This document shows, in pieces, positions 23,601 to 35,900 of a stretch of DNA of 64,000 nt. The notes below the pieces were generated by a model, which was not told the DNA's origin, did not search any database, and saw only the letters and a program-made list of their open reading frames with translations. The stretch covers positions 8,228,217-8,292,216 of the forward strand of contig NC_049979.1 in assembly GCF_000003815.2 (NCBI RefSeq). The letters run 5' to 3'. Position numbers and translations under genes: made by a program. Position 1 is the stretch's first letter. The number at the start of each line of letters is the position of its first letter. The DNA comes from Branchiostoma floridae. Taxonomy: Eukaryota; Chordata; Leptocardii; Amphioxiformes; Branchiostomatidae.

Positions 23601-26600
23601 ACTCCACACTTCTGCCAGGATAAAGCTTGCTATTCAGTCCCAATCCCTTTATCTTTGTACCACATCCATGGTCTGTTACGTTTATCTCAAAAGGGATAGG
23701 TTTCAATTGCTTATTAACCTGGTATTTATGCTCCTTATGGCATAATCAATCTTCAACGACAAGGCAAGAATAATTGAATCTTAGAAATAACATTGTAGAG
23801 ACACTTGTTTTTCCAACCTTTGTTCTTTCAAGTACAATTTCATGGAGTATTAAAAATGATATACCAGCTTGTTACAGAAAAATGTACATTACTTGAAACA
23901 TTGCCAGTTTGGGGACTATATGGTACATAGTTACTCAAAGGGAAAGCAATATTATCCATCCATATGCTGACAGGCCAACCTTGCACTTTATCAAGTTGCA
24001 TGGGAAGGGAAAGGGGGCTGCATAACATGTCAGTCAAGTCAGTGAAATGTTTACAAAAGGTTGTTGAGCTAACATTGCCACTTTTTAAGTCTGCTCAAGT
24101 GCTGGCACTTCCCAGGCTACAACTGGAATAGTCTGGAGAAATGTCCCTCAGCCTCCTTGAGAACCACTTGTGATTTGTCAATAAAAGGGTTTTTTGGGTC
24201 AGATGTTTGTGTAAAATTTATTTGTGTAAGACCAGTGTCTTACTTCTATTGCATTCACATCATTCCAGGCAACTCAACCAAATCGACGACTCTTTATTTG
24301 CAACTCTTGCAACCGTCATCAGTAAATTCTTTGACGGAAATGCACATCTTTTCTCAGAGAAGACGTGTTGAGGAAATACAACGCTCCAGTAACCAAACAC
24401 TGTCCTTGAGGCAGCATTGAAGCCCTGCCAAGAGCAGATAGTTCTCTTCCTTGTGTGATGTTCGCAAGATGGTCGTTACCATACTAGGACGAATATGTTG
24501 AAGCCTTGTCACGACTTTGAAAGTTATGGTCATGGTGTCGGGGTGTCAATGGTGACTTGGCCATAAAAGTGACGGGATGCCTTGTCAACAGTAGCTGCAC
24601 ATATCTTAGATACCTCCAGCTGGAACCTGGTCCAGGGATAGCAATGTAGAAAATGATTCCCACACTCCTTAATGAGGGTGTGGAAGGGGCTACGATAAAC
24701 CTTAAACAAAATTTCTTGGGCAGTCTGAATCTTTGAGTAGATCTTTATGAATGTCAAGACAACAAACATTCTTTTATCGTAGCTATAGCTCCTCTTTTAT
24801 GCAAAAATATGGACTTCTATGCAAAATTTGTTTGTGAAGAAAGGTAAGTCAAATCCCCCATTTCTTCCACTTTGCACCCTCCTGTCAGGGCACAACCCAA
24901 ACATGACATGGCACTGACCCAACGCTGCTACCTACTGCCTGCGAAATTCTACAAGCACGCAACACGACGTGATTCTATTTCGGTCTCACGAAAACCATAC
25001 TCCTTGACATGACAGTGGTTGTTCAACAGTTTAAAAAGCATCTCGTAGAATTTTTTTTGAGCAGAAAGAAAGTATCTTGAGTTCCAGACAATCCAAACTA
25101 ACCAACCCATGATGGATTGCTTGCGAGACATGCTGATCACTCTGCAAGACTGCCTTATTAGCATAGAGCAACAACTTTCCAAATACCTGTAAGTAATTTA
25201 TAAGAATAGCACATTGCTTTCCCACACATAAAGGCTAAATTTGACAGTTACCAGGGTCAGAGCAGGGTCAATTAGGCAATTTTAGTCAGTAGAGACAATG
25301 CATAATACATTGAGTCTGGGCATACAGGTTCTTGAAATTGTCAAAATAAATCCAAATGTATATATTATTTGTCAGGACTCTAAATCTAGGGAAACATACC
25401 CTCTCTTATCTTTTAATCTTCTTGAAGTTTTCTAAATGTATATTTTTTCAATGTCACAAGTACTCAGCATACCTTCAGAAAAGCTTTTCAAACAGATGGG
25501 TCTGACGTTGAGGTATGAAATGGTGGAAGAATCGCTAAGTTCAACACAGGAAACATAAAAACAAGTCATTTACATTCGTCATCTCAGACATGAGTACAAA
25601 AGAACCCTGATCTTGGAATAAGATATGCAGGGTTAGGTATGACCTGATGTTCGGCATACGTTCAACACAATACATCTAGCCACTGCCGTGTGCCTTCAAC
25701 AAAGGTGGCTTCTACCCAAAAGGCAGTTTTACTGGTTGGCCAGTGCAGATACAAATCTTCAACTCAAGTCAAGGCCTGATTTCTTGATATGCAAATGTAG
25801 AGTTGGTACATGCTCTCTCTGGGGAGGGTTCACAGTTTTGAAAACTGATGTGCTCAAGTCCACAAAATGTTCACAACATTTTATAAGTATAAGAGGGGAA
25901 GTATCTACAACATGTCCACAAAGACAGTGATGTCCTAGCACAAGATAAAAGGACAAGCTAGGATGTTTCCTGCATACCTTTGAGAGTTTATCAAGAGAAT
26001 CCGTTTATACCTTCCCAATAAAAGACAAATTTGAATTGATAATATGACACCATGACATGAGCTCGAAGACTTGAGAAGTATACAATCTACTCTACCATAA
26101 TCCTCAGCAATAACAAGCAAGGTCATGACCTAATCTGATGTTAAATGACTTCAATACATATGTAACTTGATCTTATTTACACTAGAAAGAGCAATAACAA
26201 GATCATCAAAACTACATTCTTTATCACATATGTAATACAATCTTTGCCAGGAAAGAGGCGTTGTATTTCCAAAGTACCACTACACTTGGCCGAGCCTTTA
26301 TTTATACCGATGTCTCCGCTGTCTGGTTTTAGACAGAACGCACATGCACCGGGGTCACCGCCTCCAGTCCTGGGAAAGACAATTTTACATGTACCACTGT
26401 GAGCTGGGTCAGGAAGGCACCCGGCCTGCTTACGGAGACGATGGAACAGCACATAAATACACTTAGTTGACAAGAAGTAAGTCCTCTGTCAGTGGCGCCT
26501 AAAAGACGTCGGCTGTTTTCATTTCATGGGCGAAGTCTGGTGGAGAACACACACAGACAGGAAAAGGTGGGTGAAGAGATTTTAAACAACCACAACCCAG

Positions 26601-26906
26601 AAGCGCTTCACCCTTTAGATATGACCTTGATGTTTTACTGGCATGTTCTGGGCAGACACAAAGCCTATCTAATACCGGAACTGACGATATGCAATTTCAG
26701 AATACACAAAATGCAGGAAACTGGACAGGGGTTGTTTATTTCGATCTAAAGCAGAGTACTTCCTTGCTCTTACCAAAAACTTCAATATCAATATGATGTA
26801 TGCTTTGACCTTAAGTACCTATTGTGCACAGGTACTTGTTGCAGAGTGGCTCAACCATCCTTCATTATCCGTAAGGGAGGAGAATAACAGTACATTTCCT
26901 TCCACC

Positions 26907-26925
26907 GGGGGGGGGGGGGGGGGGG
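26907..26925 (+). repeat. Run of 19 G
   Basis: An uninterrupted G homopolymer after TTCCACC. It could form a quadruplex and is prone to length error in sequencing. Confidence 0.9.
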
Positions 26926-27783
26926 TGCTATGAATTAATCGTTCAGCAAAGTACCATCTTGACCACTTCACCAAATGGTTTGATATGGAAATCAAATTCA
27001 TGTAAAATGGAAGAGATGTTATCTACAGATAGAGGAGGAACAAATCCTTAATCCATTAGATTTAATCCAACTCTGATATGTCTGATACAGAGAAAAAATT
27101 TCCTTGTCTTAAGAGTAATTTTTTCCATCTGTGATGTCATCATATACATGTTAGAAATGCCACCCTGAAAGTTATTTATTTTGAGTTCTTCTTTCCCCAA
27201 TTTTGAAGCAGCCCTGCAGCTTATCTCTCTGGTGACTCATTAGACTCACCAGGCATAACTGTGAACTGGTGAGTTCCTTCTGCACTCCATCAAGATTATC
27301 CCGCCTCATAGCAGCGGCTCAACCCAGCCTGCTTTTAATGCTGGGCTTGCAGAACACACCCTTCACAAGCCCATGGTCAAGAAAACAGTCTGGCATCTAT
27401 TGGGGCTCACCTATCACTCACCTTGAAGATCAATCCTGGTTAAGGTAGGGATAGAGTTTCAGAACTTTCCAAACAACCTGGGGATTCACCTGGAGTTAGC
27501 CACAAGACCCAATGCCCAGGAGAGGAGACCCTGTTTGGACTCAGGTGGCCTGAACATTTTGTTGTAAATTACCCAAACCAATTTCTGTCTGACATTCATT
27601 ATCAGGAAAATTTGCCACACTGAGAGAGGGGTAGAGTTTCAAAACATGTTTCGAGATGTTTTTGCAGATGTGAGTGGATGACAGATGCAAATATGATGAT
27701 ATGGCTTTAACATAGAGCCTTGTCATGAACAGATGGAGCCTCGGGCCCCAGCATCTCTCCATGATTAACCTGTTCCTGACCTT

Positions 27784-27960
27784 CAACTTCCCAACTAAAA
27801 TTTTCTTTAGCTTAATATGGAGCCAGTAACACAGTATTTTGGTACATGTTTGCACTTTTTACTAGACATAAAACTACAACTTCCCAACTGAAATTTTGAA
27901 AGCCGGTAACACAGTATTTTTGAGTGAGTAAGTTTTACCCTTTTCCTACAAGAAATAAAA
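27784..27960. repeat. Tandem duplication with about 93-bp period
   Basis: CAACTTCCCAACT starts at 27784 and 27877. Both copies continue with (A/G)AAATTTT, then GCC.GTAACACAGTATTTT, then a degraded shared tail ending in ATAAAA. Copy 2 lacks about 12 bp in the middle. Confidence 0.75.
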
Positions 27961-30749
27961 ATATACGGTGCGTGAATGCCCTCGCCTGAAATCCATCACA
28001 GTGTTAGCTTTACTCAAACCTGACCTTTGCGAGCTGACATGAATAGTTTCAGGCTATGGATGATCGAAGAGCTCAAGGAACAGTGATGGTGACATTGGTT
28101 GCTATTCCCTCCAGCTTCATATTAGTCACATCACTATGGTACAAGACCTGGGCCATGCTGCATATATCTTCCAACTCAGTTCTTGCTGCATTTAATCAAG
28201 TTGATTTTCCACCTACATGTACATGGAGAGCTTTCAAGTAAGAAATGTTAAGGCTCGACTCACAAGAAAAAAGGCATAATGGTTTTCTTGTAGGCCAGAG
28301 ACCAGTGAAAATCTGCTTATACTGATAACAGTCATCTTGCTATGTGATGTTATACAAAGTGACATTTCAATTTACTCTGCCTGGTTTAGGGATTAAATGC
28401 ACTTTATGAACAATAGACATGTGAGGCAAAAAGACCATGTCTAATTTAATCAAACTGGCATGGAAATAATAGTCTTTACATTGTACCACCTGACAACTAC
28501 CACTATCGTCAATTATCCGTTTCCAAACTCAGCAGAGTAATTCTAATGTGCAGTCTTGTGGGAAGACATATTCTGGTATGTATAATCTTGACCACGGTTT
28601 ACACAAAGGCCTGCAGAAAGTAGAAGACAAGAAATGAACAGGAAATGAGGCAACCTTGGATAGGTTTAAACAAACAGGCCCATCAGATTTATCTTGGTGA
28701 TGCACATTAGTTGGTGACGTTTACCTACAAGGATGATGAACAGGAAAGCCTTCAATCTGTCAGGTTTCTCCAACTCATTCATCTTTCGAGCTGACACCGA
28801 GATAAATGGCTTTGCTGAATTGCCTGACAGCAACAAAGACCAGAGATAATAACAGCCTTTGCTGTAGTGTAACTGTCACTACTTTGAAAAGTAATTCTCA
28901 AAAACACTGTCTACCCAAAGAACTTTTTCTTAAGATTATGAATCAAACAATTTTGATGACATGCAAAAAAAAAATCTGCTGGAAGAAAGTTTGTGATATC
29001 ATATCCATAACACACTACCAAAGGACTATAATTTAAGATCTCTCCTTGAGGTAGCATTAATACAAACAACAACTCTGTGCCCCTGCATTCCTTTTATGGA
29101 TGTAAAAATGCCAGTTTCACAACACAGACCAGCAGTAAGGGTCACCTGGAACACATGTAAGTAAGCCAGCAGATCACCCATCCTTCAAAAGACTTTCTCC
29201 CAGTGGCAGCTTCTGTTTCAATGCTTAACTTCCCTTTCTGTTGTTTGCCTACTCCAGTTTGTAAAAACTTTACTTCAGCTCTGGTTATGGATCAAAGCAA
29301 GAGGAAAGCTTGATCCCATTGTTTTGTTAGCATTGGAAAACACTGATCAAATCTGCCCTCTCCTTTGGCATGGCACACCACAAGAACACTCAAGACATCA
29401 TGCTCTGTAACCGCTACCTCTTCAAGAAAAGAGGAAAGTGCGAAGCCAGATTTAAGGAGGACTCTTGGCCAAAAGGTGAAGGCTCTTGTACACTGTTTGG
29501 TCGTTACATGTACTGACAGAGCTGGCTGTACTTATCTTCTTCTTTACACCTGGAGAACTTTCATAATTGAGCAGGTTTTGTGTGTGTGTAACTCTTCACT
29601 CGGACACGGATGGCTTGTATGAACAAGGACTTTCGATACAACTGTTAGTGCACAAAGGGTGTATTCTTAGTCCAAAGTACTGAAAAATAACGGTTACATG
29701 CTGACCCGCAATTCTGCAACATTTTTGAAGAGATGAGAAAATGGCCAGCTATTATTTTCAATGCTAACTTGTCAAAGCTCATACAATGCTTGCATTCTGA
29801 GCTGATTAATACATCAACTGCTTTCACGTTAAAAGTATTCAAAATTTGTCCGTCCTAATAGGCTCAGATGAAGCTTTTATCAGGCAAAGGTCCCTCTTCA
29901 AATTGATTCTATTTATCCACTGTGCATATGGGTCACTGGGTACCAATGCTGCCAGGTTCCTGAACCTCACAGTCCTCCCTAGGCCCTGCAGTCTTCCATT
30001 GGGGCAAGGATTCCTGAACACAAAGACCTCATCACCATGGATTGCCAAGCAAGCTAGAATACAATCCTCTCTATATGGTACTAAGGGCTGTTTCCTGTAT
30101 ATCCCAACAGGTTTTCTCTGGGAGCCTGTCCTTTGTGCTACAACAAAAACAGGCATGAGGACTCATCACTCAGGAGCTGCTTTAGATTTGTCAGAACATT
30201 TACTGGATAATTCCTCTACTCATCTCCTACTATCTGTGCAATCTAAGAACAATAAATAAGTCTTGCTTTATGGACACCCTGGGAATTGCTTCATCACCTC
30301 CTAATTGCTCCCAGTTCCCTTCTGGGTAGGAGAAAATTGAAGAAACCACTGGGTTTGTTTCTGTTCAAGTGTGACAAAACAGTGCACATCCTGAATGGTA
30401 TCTTATCTCCTTTCCTTCTCCTTCCTGTGCCACCCAAGTCCCTACCTGTCCATTGTCTCCTGCCAGGCAGGACCCAAACAAGTATACAAATTAAAACATC
30501 CTGAAGGAGAGTAGCTAATTGAGTGTTTGAAATGGGGTGGAAGTGATCCCGAAGATTTCTACCTTTATTACATTCTGAGAAGCCGCTTCTGAGTCAGGCT
30601 GTAGTTAAAATCTCTAACACTCATTTATCTGAAGTTTGGACAAGTAGGTCATAGGTGGATTAAAACTATTGAAGTTCAGTTATTTAAGTTTGACCTTTGA
30701 TTTCAATTTTGATTCAGTTGTTGTGATTTTGTGTTATTTTATGTTGGGG

Positions 30750-30837
30750 TCTCCCGGCTCCCCAGGAGGTATTGAAAAACGCCAGTAGGCGATGTATTTT
30801 CCTGGATAAATAAATAAACTGAAATAAACTGAAACTG
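30750..30837 (+). mobile_element. LINE-like 3' tail
   Basis: The sequence ends with GATGTATTTTCCTGGATAAA and then TAAATAAACTGAAATAAACT. A tail of this kind (TGTATTTTCCTGG(A/T)TAAATAAA) terminates many CR1/L2-type non-LTR retrotransposons. No upstream reverse transcriptase is detectable, so this is a 5'-truncated copy. The left boundary is estimated. Confidence 0.55.
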
Positions 30838-31541
30838 ATTGTTTAAAAGATGGCAGATTGCCCATACCTATACCTTACAGGATTTAGGATCTTTGCTCTT
30901 TGTACAAATATACAGCCGGAAAGGGTAGGGTTTTGTCTCAACCAAACCACTTTAACTGATTCAAATCTCTAACATGCAAGAGAAGGAAATGTGCACAAGA
31001 TGTGTCGCATCCTTTCCTAGTGTAGATTACATCCAGTGTGGGAAACCTTCCCAGCCTGACTTTCCTGTCTTACTCACTCCAGTTAGGATAAGGGCCTTCT
31101 TCCAAATCCCATTTTCCCATTTACCACAGGAAAACCTGCCATTTGCTCGGGGTCGGCAATCCAGTAAGTCCTGATCAGAGCATCTGGCAGCACTGGGAGC
31201 TGTTCCCCTCTGGAGCAGCTACATAACAAGCAATTGCTCAAGCAACCAGGGGCTGTTTGGAGAGCAGTTGCCCTGGCAACATCACCAAGCAGCGCATTAT
31301 TTGAAATTCGTCCTCTGTGCTGCTCTCATCTAATTGTGCAGTTTATCTATCACGGGAGACAATGAGGTCCAAGATCAGAAAGCCCACATGTTGTGTTGTC
31401 TAGAAGTTGAGTCTCCTCAACTTGTTAGTAGATATCTGAGAGGTCTTGGGTGCAGTTTTAGCTCATCATCGCAGTCCTCCTGGCAACAATTAAATCTGCC
31501 TTTGAGCATGAAGCTCCAGACTGGCTGCACCAGGTCCTCCT

Positions 31542-31583
31542 GGGACCTGAACCTGGGACCAGTGGGACCTGAACCAGGGACCT
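31542..31583. repeat. Short tandem repeat, 22-bp period
   Basis: GGGACCTGAACC occurs at 31542 and 31564, each followed by (T/A)GGGACC. Confidence 0.7.
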
Positions 31584-31614
31584 TTGCCTCCATGTGCGCC
31601 TTTGCTTGAAGTGC

Positions 31615-31689
31615 ATTTATTTATTTATTTATTGATCTTTAGGGTAGTCCCTTCAGTTAACGTGGTAACTGATTTCCAAGGGAGCCCTA
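31615..31689 (-). mobile_element. LINE-like 3' tail ending in (TAAA)n, minus strand
   Basis: On the minus strand this reads AGGGCTCCCTTGGAAATCAG, then GTTAACTGAAGGGACTACCC, then AAAGATCAATAAATAAATAA. That is the usual end of a 5'-truncated non-LTR element with a TAAA tail (31615-31634 on the plus strand reads as ATTT units). The family is not determined. Confidence 0.55.
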
Positions 31690-32639
31690 TAACAATAATA
31701 ATAACTCAAAGTACAAAAGATAAATACAAACATAGGATTGAACATAACAAAGCAATAATCCAATTCGGGTTTGTAAATCATACAAGCAACTTAGGAAAAC
31801 TCAAAAGAATAACAACTCATACTTAATAACAAAAACAACTCAAGATCACAAACTCATAGGGTCATTGCATCTGCTCAGCAGGAGAGCCTTTGGCATAAGC
31901 TAGTCTTTCTGCAGCCCCCAAGATGATGTTTTCTCTGGTGTGGATCTTATTTTCTGAGAAAATGTGTCCTGTAAATGGACCATCTCTGTGGGAGCCATTA
32001 CACTACCCTAACCAGACAAGTGGCTGCATTGTGCTGTCACCTCTACCCACACCTGTCCTGGGTTGTACAACTTGCAGTTTACTACCATATTTTCCCTTTA
32101 CTAGCACATGCAAGAGTCAGTGCCTGCTGATTACAACAGTATGTTAGCCCCAAACCATCCAACAATGAGTTTCATAAGTTGGCTGGAAAGGCATGTTTTT
32201 ATTAAGACATCATCTGAGTCAGCTGAATATTGCAGAGACAATTGCGCCCTGATGATGGGTCCAATTTTCCTATTTTGATACAGCTAGCCTAAAGCATCCC
32301 TTTCAGGAAGCCTCTGTCTTGTTTTCTCATATTTGTCCTCATTTGTCAGAATGCTATAACCAGAACAGGCTGTTTCTCATAGTGTGTATGTCACTTCCAA
32401 GGCAAGAATAGGGATTGAATTTCATGGGGAGGGCTCCAAGCCAGACCCTAATGGCCCCTCGGGATTGAAAGCTTGTGTGGTGGTGAGGGAAGAAAGAGGA
32501 GGATCTAATGGTGTCTGACACTTGCCCAGGGCATCATTCCTTTGGCGCCCAGGACCAAAGCAAGGCAGCAATGAATCAGGCAGATCGGTGACAGACATCC
32601 CCACATTTTTTGGCTATCTCACACCTATTGGGAACTTAC

Positions 32640-32957
32640 GGTAAATGGTGAGCTGCGCATTTTGTGAGCGGATCCCTTGCTGGGTCTCGGTGGGGCTGGC
32701 CTGGCACTGGTACGTGCCATCATCCTCCAGCAGGGTGTCCTGTACCAGGAGGTTGTACTGGCCTCTGTTCACGTCCCCGGTGATGGTGAACCGGGGGTAC
32801 CCCGGCAGAGCACGGTCCGAGCCCAGAGCGAAGTTGTCCTTCGTCCACTGTACTATCCCAGCAACATTGTCGATTGCACACGTCAGCGTCACAGTCTCTC
32901 CCTGTCTGACTGCAACAGAGTCTGGCTCCTCTCTGAAGGACTGGTCCTGGGCAGAAC
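32640..32957 (-). CDS. Kirre/NEPH-like adhesion receptor, coding exon 2 (Ig domain 1)
   Basis: A 318-nt phase 1-1 exon encoding residues 20-125, one complete Ig domain. Visible marks are Cys46 in TLTC, Trp57 in GIVQWTKDNFALG, the LPGYPR stretch, GQYNL, and the DDGTYQC signature with Cys104. The disulfide pair is therefore C46-C104. The order QWTKD..ALG..LPG(Y)..R....GQY.L is the hallmark of domain 1 of the NEPH / Kirre / SYG-1 family, and it separates this protein from generic Ig receptors. In that family domain 1 mediates cell-cell recognition by binding domain 1 of partners (Kirre-type with nephrin/Hibris-type, or homophilic). The acceptor is CATATGCAG|GT and the donor C|GTAAGT. I assign the family with high confidence. 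Orthology to one vertebrate paralog (KIRREL1, 2 or 3) cannot be settled, since an invertebrate would be expected to have a pre-duplication gene. Confidence 0.93.
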
Positions 32958-35900
32958 CTGCATATGAGGAAGCAGAGAGAAAAAAAAATATTAATTATCA
33001 ATATGAAACAACAATGGTTCAACTTCTAGGATGAACATTGTGCCTGGTAGTTAAACCCAAAGTACAGACTGGTTGTTCCGATAACATTAAACCTTACCGG
33101 TGGTCCAACTTCTCTGGATTACCAACAAACATACTAAAGATGGTTGTTTACTCCTATCACATAATTAAAACAATGTTGATTAGATAATGGAGGAAGAAGT
33201 GCTTCAAACTGATGATAAGACACCTGTTCTCTTTCAACCTGCACAAAGGACCCAAGTGGAATCGAGTATGCATTCTTTCAATGAAATAAATACCCCAGTA
33301 CCACCCATTTCTAACTTATCTACTAATTTTTCAGTCTCCAGTCACTTTGAATCTGATTACCTGCTGATGTTATAGGTGCCTTTGGCTATGTCTGTTGTGT
33401 ATCACCCAATAATGACAGATCCAAAAAGAGACAGGTGTTCTGGAAAAGCACTATCTTAATACACATGTGTACTTGGAAAAGGTTGCACTGGGCCAACAGC
33501 TTCCTTATTATGACTAAAACACAATTTTGTTTGTCTCTTACAAAAGACTGACTATCAAGGTAGTGCCAAAAAAGCTAGAACAAGATAATATCACCGGATT
33601 CCAAGACAAACAGAAAGGTGATAAACAGAGAACTGAATTGACAGGATTGCTGGCATGTTACAGTCAAAAGTCTCCTGAGGAACATGGAATCCTGACCCCT
33701 TCCTGACATGTCTCAGGAAAACCTGGGGTCAGAGAGAGCTCTGCTGGAGGTGAGCCTCCAGATGTCTTCTGTATCCTGCAACAAGCGGGCATGCTATGCA
33801 CTAAAAGTCGGCCACCTTGACAGGACATTATTTAGGAGATTGACATCCATATCATACTGTTTCCAAGGGGACAGAGTGACAAGGACTCTTTCCCACGCAT
33901 GGAAAAATGTTGGGGTCTAGGATGATTGCTTCTACACATGTACCCTCCTGACACAGGTCATCTGTCAGGTCCCCAAGTCACACAACAAAAACACAAACAA
34001 AATAACTTTGGAGGATGATCTGGGAATGACTGTAAGTTACTAACTGTTCCAAAACGGACTTACAGCTTTCTTGTGTTTCTTCTTGGTCTTTCAACAATTT
34101 CAAGACAAAAACAACTTAGGTTTATGTAGTATAAAGGAGGCAGAAATTGGGCATTTACTAGCCTGGATACCAAACCCCAGCCTGATCAGGTTGGGATCTG
34201 GTATCCAGGTTATGCATTTACATAAGATTAGTTAATAGCAGTTTTGAACATGAACTCATCTAGAATTGCAATAGGAAAGAAAAAGGAATGAGGGCAAATT
34301 TAGATTTAATTTCAATAAATCTGTGATTTTATTTTAAAGTAAACCTTCAGAATCCCTTCTTTGGTAGCAACAGTTGCACAGTGAGTTATAATAGCACCCT
34401 CTCTTTACAGTGTCAACACAAGGTGTACCAGTCAACAGCAAGGCAAACACCGTGGTTGGGAACTATTCAAGCCTTCTGCCATCATGTACACTGTGTTTGC
34501 AAAACTTGAAGGGAGTTCACTCTTGTGCATCGAACAGTGACGGGGCTTCACAGCAGCCACCTCTCATGATAGGTACAGGGAGCTTGGTATACTTCAAACA
34601 GATTTAGCGTTCGGCATTGTATTTCCAGAGATGTTTGTACCTGTTTAGAGGAAAAAAGCTAAGGAACTATGGAGTTTTCCTTCAGGTAATCTACCGGTAA
34701 AGGCCCGAGTTCCGCGTAGGTAGAGAAGCATTCATCAGTAACAGCTCATAACAGGGGGATTGGCCTCCCCTCGGGGGTTAAACAGGGATTTGTGCAGTCT
34801 CTGTGTAAAGGTAATAGGAACAATCCATTACAATTAACACAGCAAGTAATTACAGGTGAGTCCTCATGATGACACCTACAGATAAGACCCCTGCTGAGAC
34901 AACCTGAGACATTTTTTACTGACAACATTTAATGGTCTGGATTCTATACCTAACCTGGGCATTAGCTTTATCTCTGTTTTTCTTTCATGTTTTTCCTGTG
35001 TCTGGTGAAAACAATACCAGGATAACTGTGAACAAAGGGCGAACGGCATTATTTCTTGAGCCTGGATAGTAATTCCTACTTCACTTCAATCCCTAAAGTG
35101 GCCTCACATGTAAACTATCATTAAGTTGATTCTGTTGCCAAAATATGGCAGAGAAAAATCCGACTTCTGCAAAAGGTACCACCCAGATAGATAAGGCTTT
35201 GTACATTTTGAGCACAAAATGTTGTGATAGAAATCTTCAGACGACATCCGTTTGAGATGAAGGAGGGAAGAGATGAAACAGAGATGTCCCAAGATACAAT
35301 CACAACGACAAACATGATACACAACCTTTCCCATAACACTCTGTATCCAAAATATACACTTTAAAGTTTAGTTGAAAAAGGACTAATTTTTTGCTGTTGC
35401 TCCTTCTCACAAGATGACAAAGTAAAAATTATTTCCTCTTGTTTGTACCTGTTTTTCCACTCAAAACCCGACAAATGAACCACCATCTCGACCCAAATCT
35501 CCTGCTCTTATTTTCTATTTTCAGTACGCGTGTGTTGATCCGAGTGTTTTGCCTTTACCAGGAAGAAGGGTGCTACGTGGATGCAGTTGCTAGCCTGCAG
35601 TTGCTAGCCGGATCGAAGGTAGGGACTTAGCTTTAAATCCCCACACGTGGGAGGCTCGTCACACCTGGTACATAGCAAGAATGTCAGGGTGCTCAGGTGA
35701 TTTAGGTAATCCCAAGCAAGCATTCACTACCCCTATGGACCAGAGCTTCTCTAAATCCACCCCTCTACTGGGGGGATTTGACATTCCACCTTATTGCAGT
35801 CCCAATGCGCTAGTCTCCCCTTTCTCTATCCATCAACACCATTGACGAACTTGAACTCAGCAATTACAAAACTGACCTCTCTAGCCGAACAAAACATGTC

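Larger units (their letters stand above)
10190..32639 (-). other. Intron 2 of the Kirre/NEPH-like gene (about 22.4 kb)
   Basis: A phase 1 intron between Ig domain 1 and the first half of Ig domain 2. Short frames on both strands (for example 12415-12873 and 29839-30259) lack recognisable domains and good splice context, so I treat the interval as non-coding. It contains a hAT-like MITE (15988-16192), a Penelope-like tail (about 15190-15325), an inverted-repeat element (19939-20654), a 19-G run (26907-26925), a 93-bp tandem duplication (27784-27960) and two LINE-like 3' tails (about 30.75-30.84 and 31.61-31.69 kb). Stretches between these show nothing I can name. Confidence 0.75.

Noticed and set aside
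29839-30259. Overlapping open frames on both strands (105 and 137 codons)
   Set aside because: No recognisable domain on either strand and no fitting splice sites. Two-strand openness probably reflects composition. A decayed transposon ORF is possible but not supportable.
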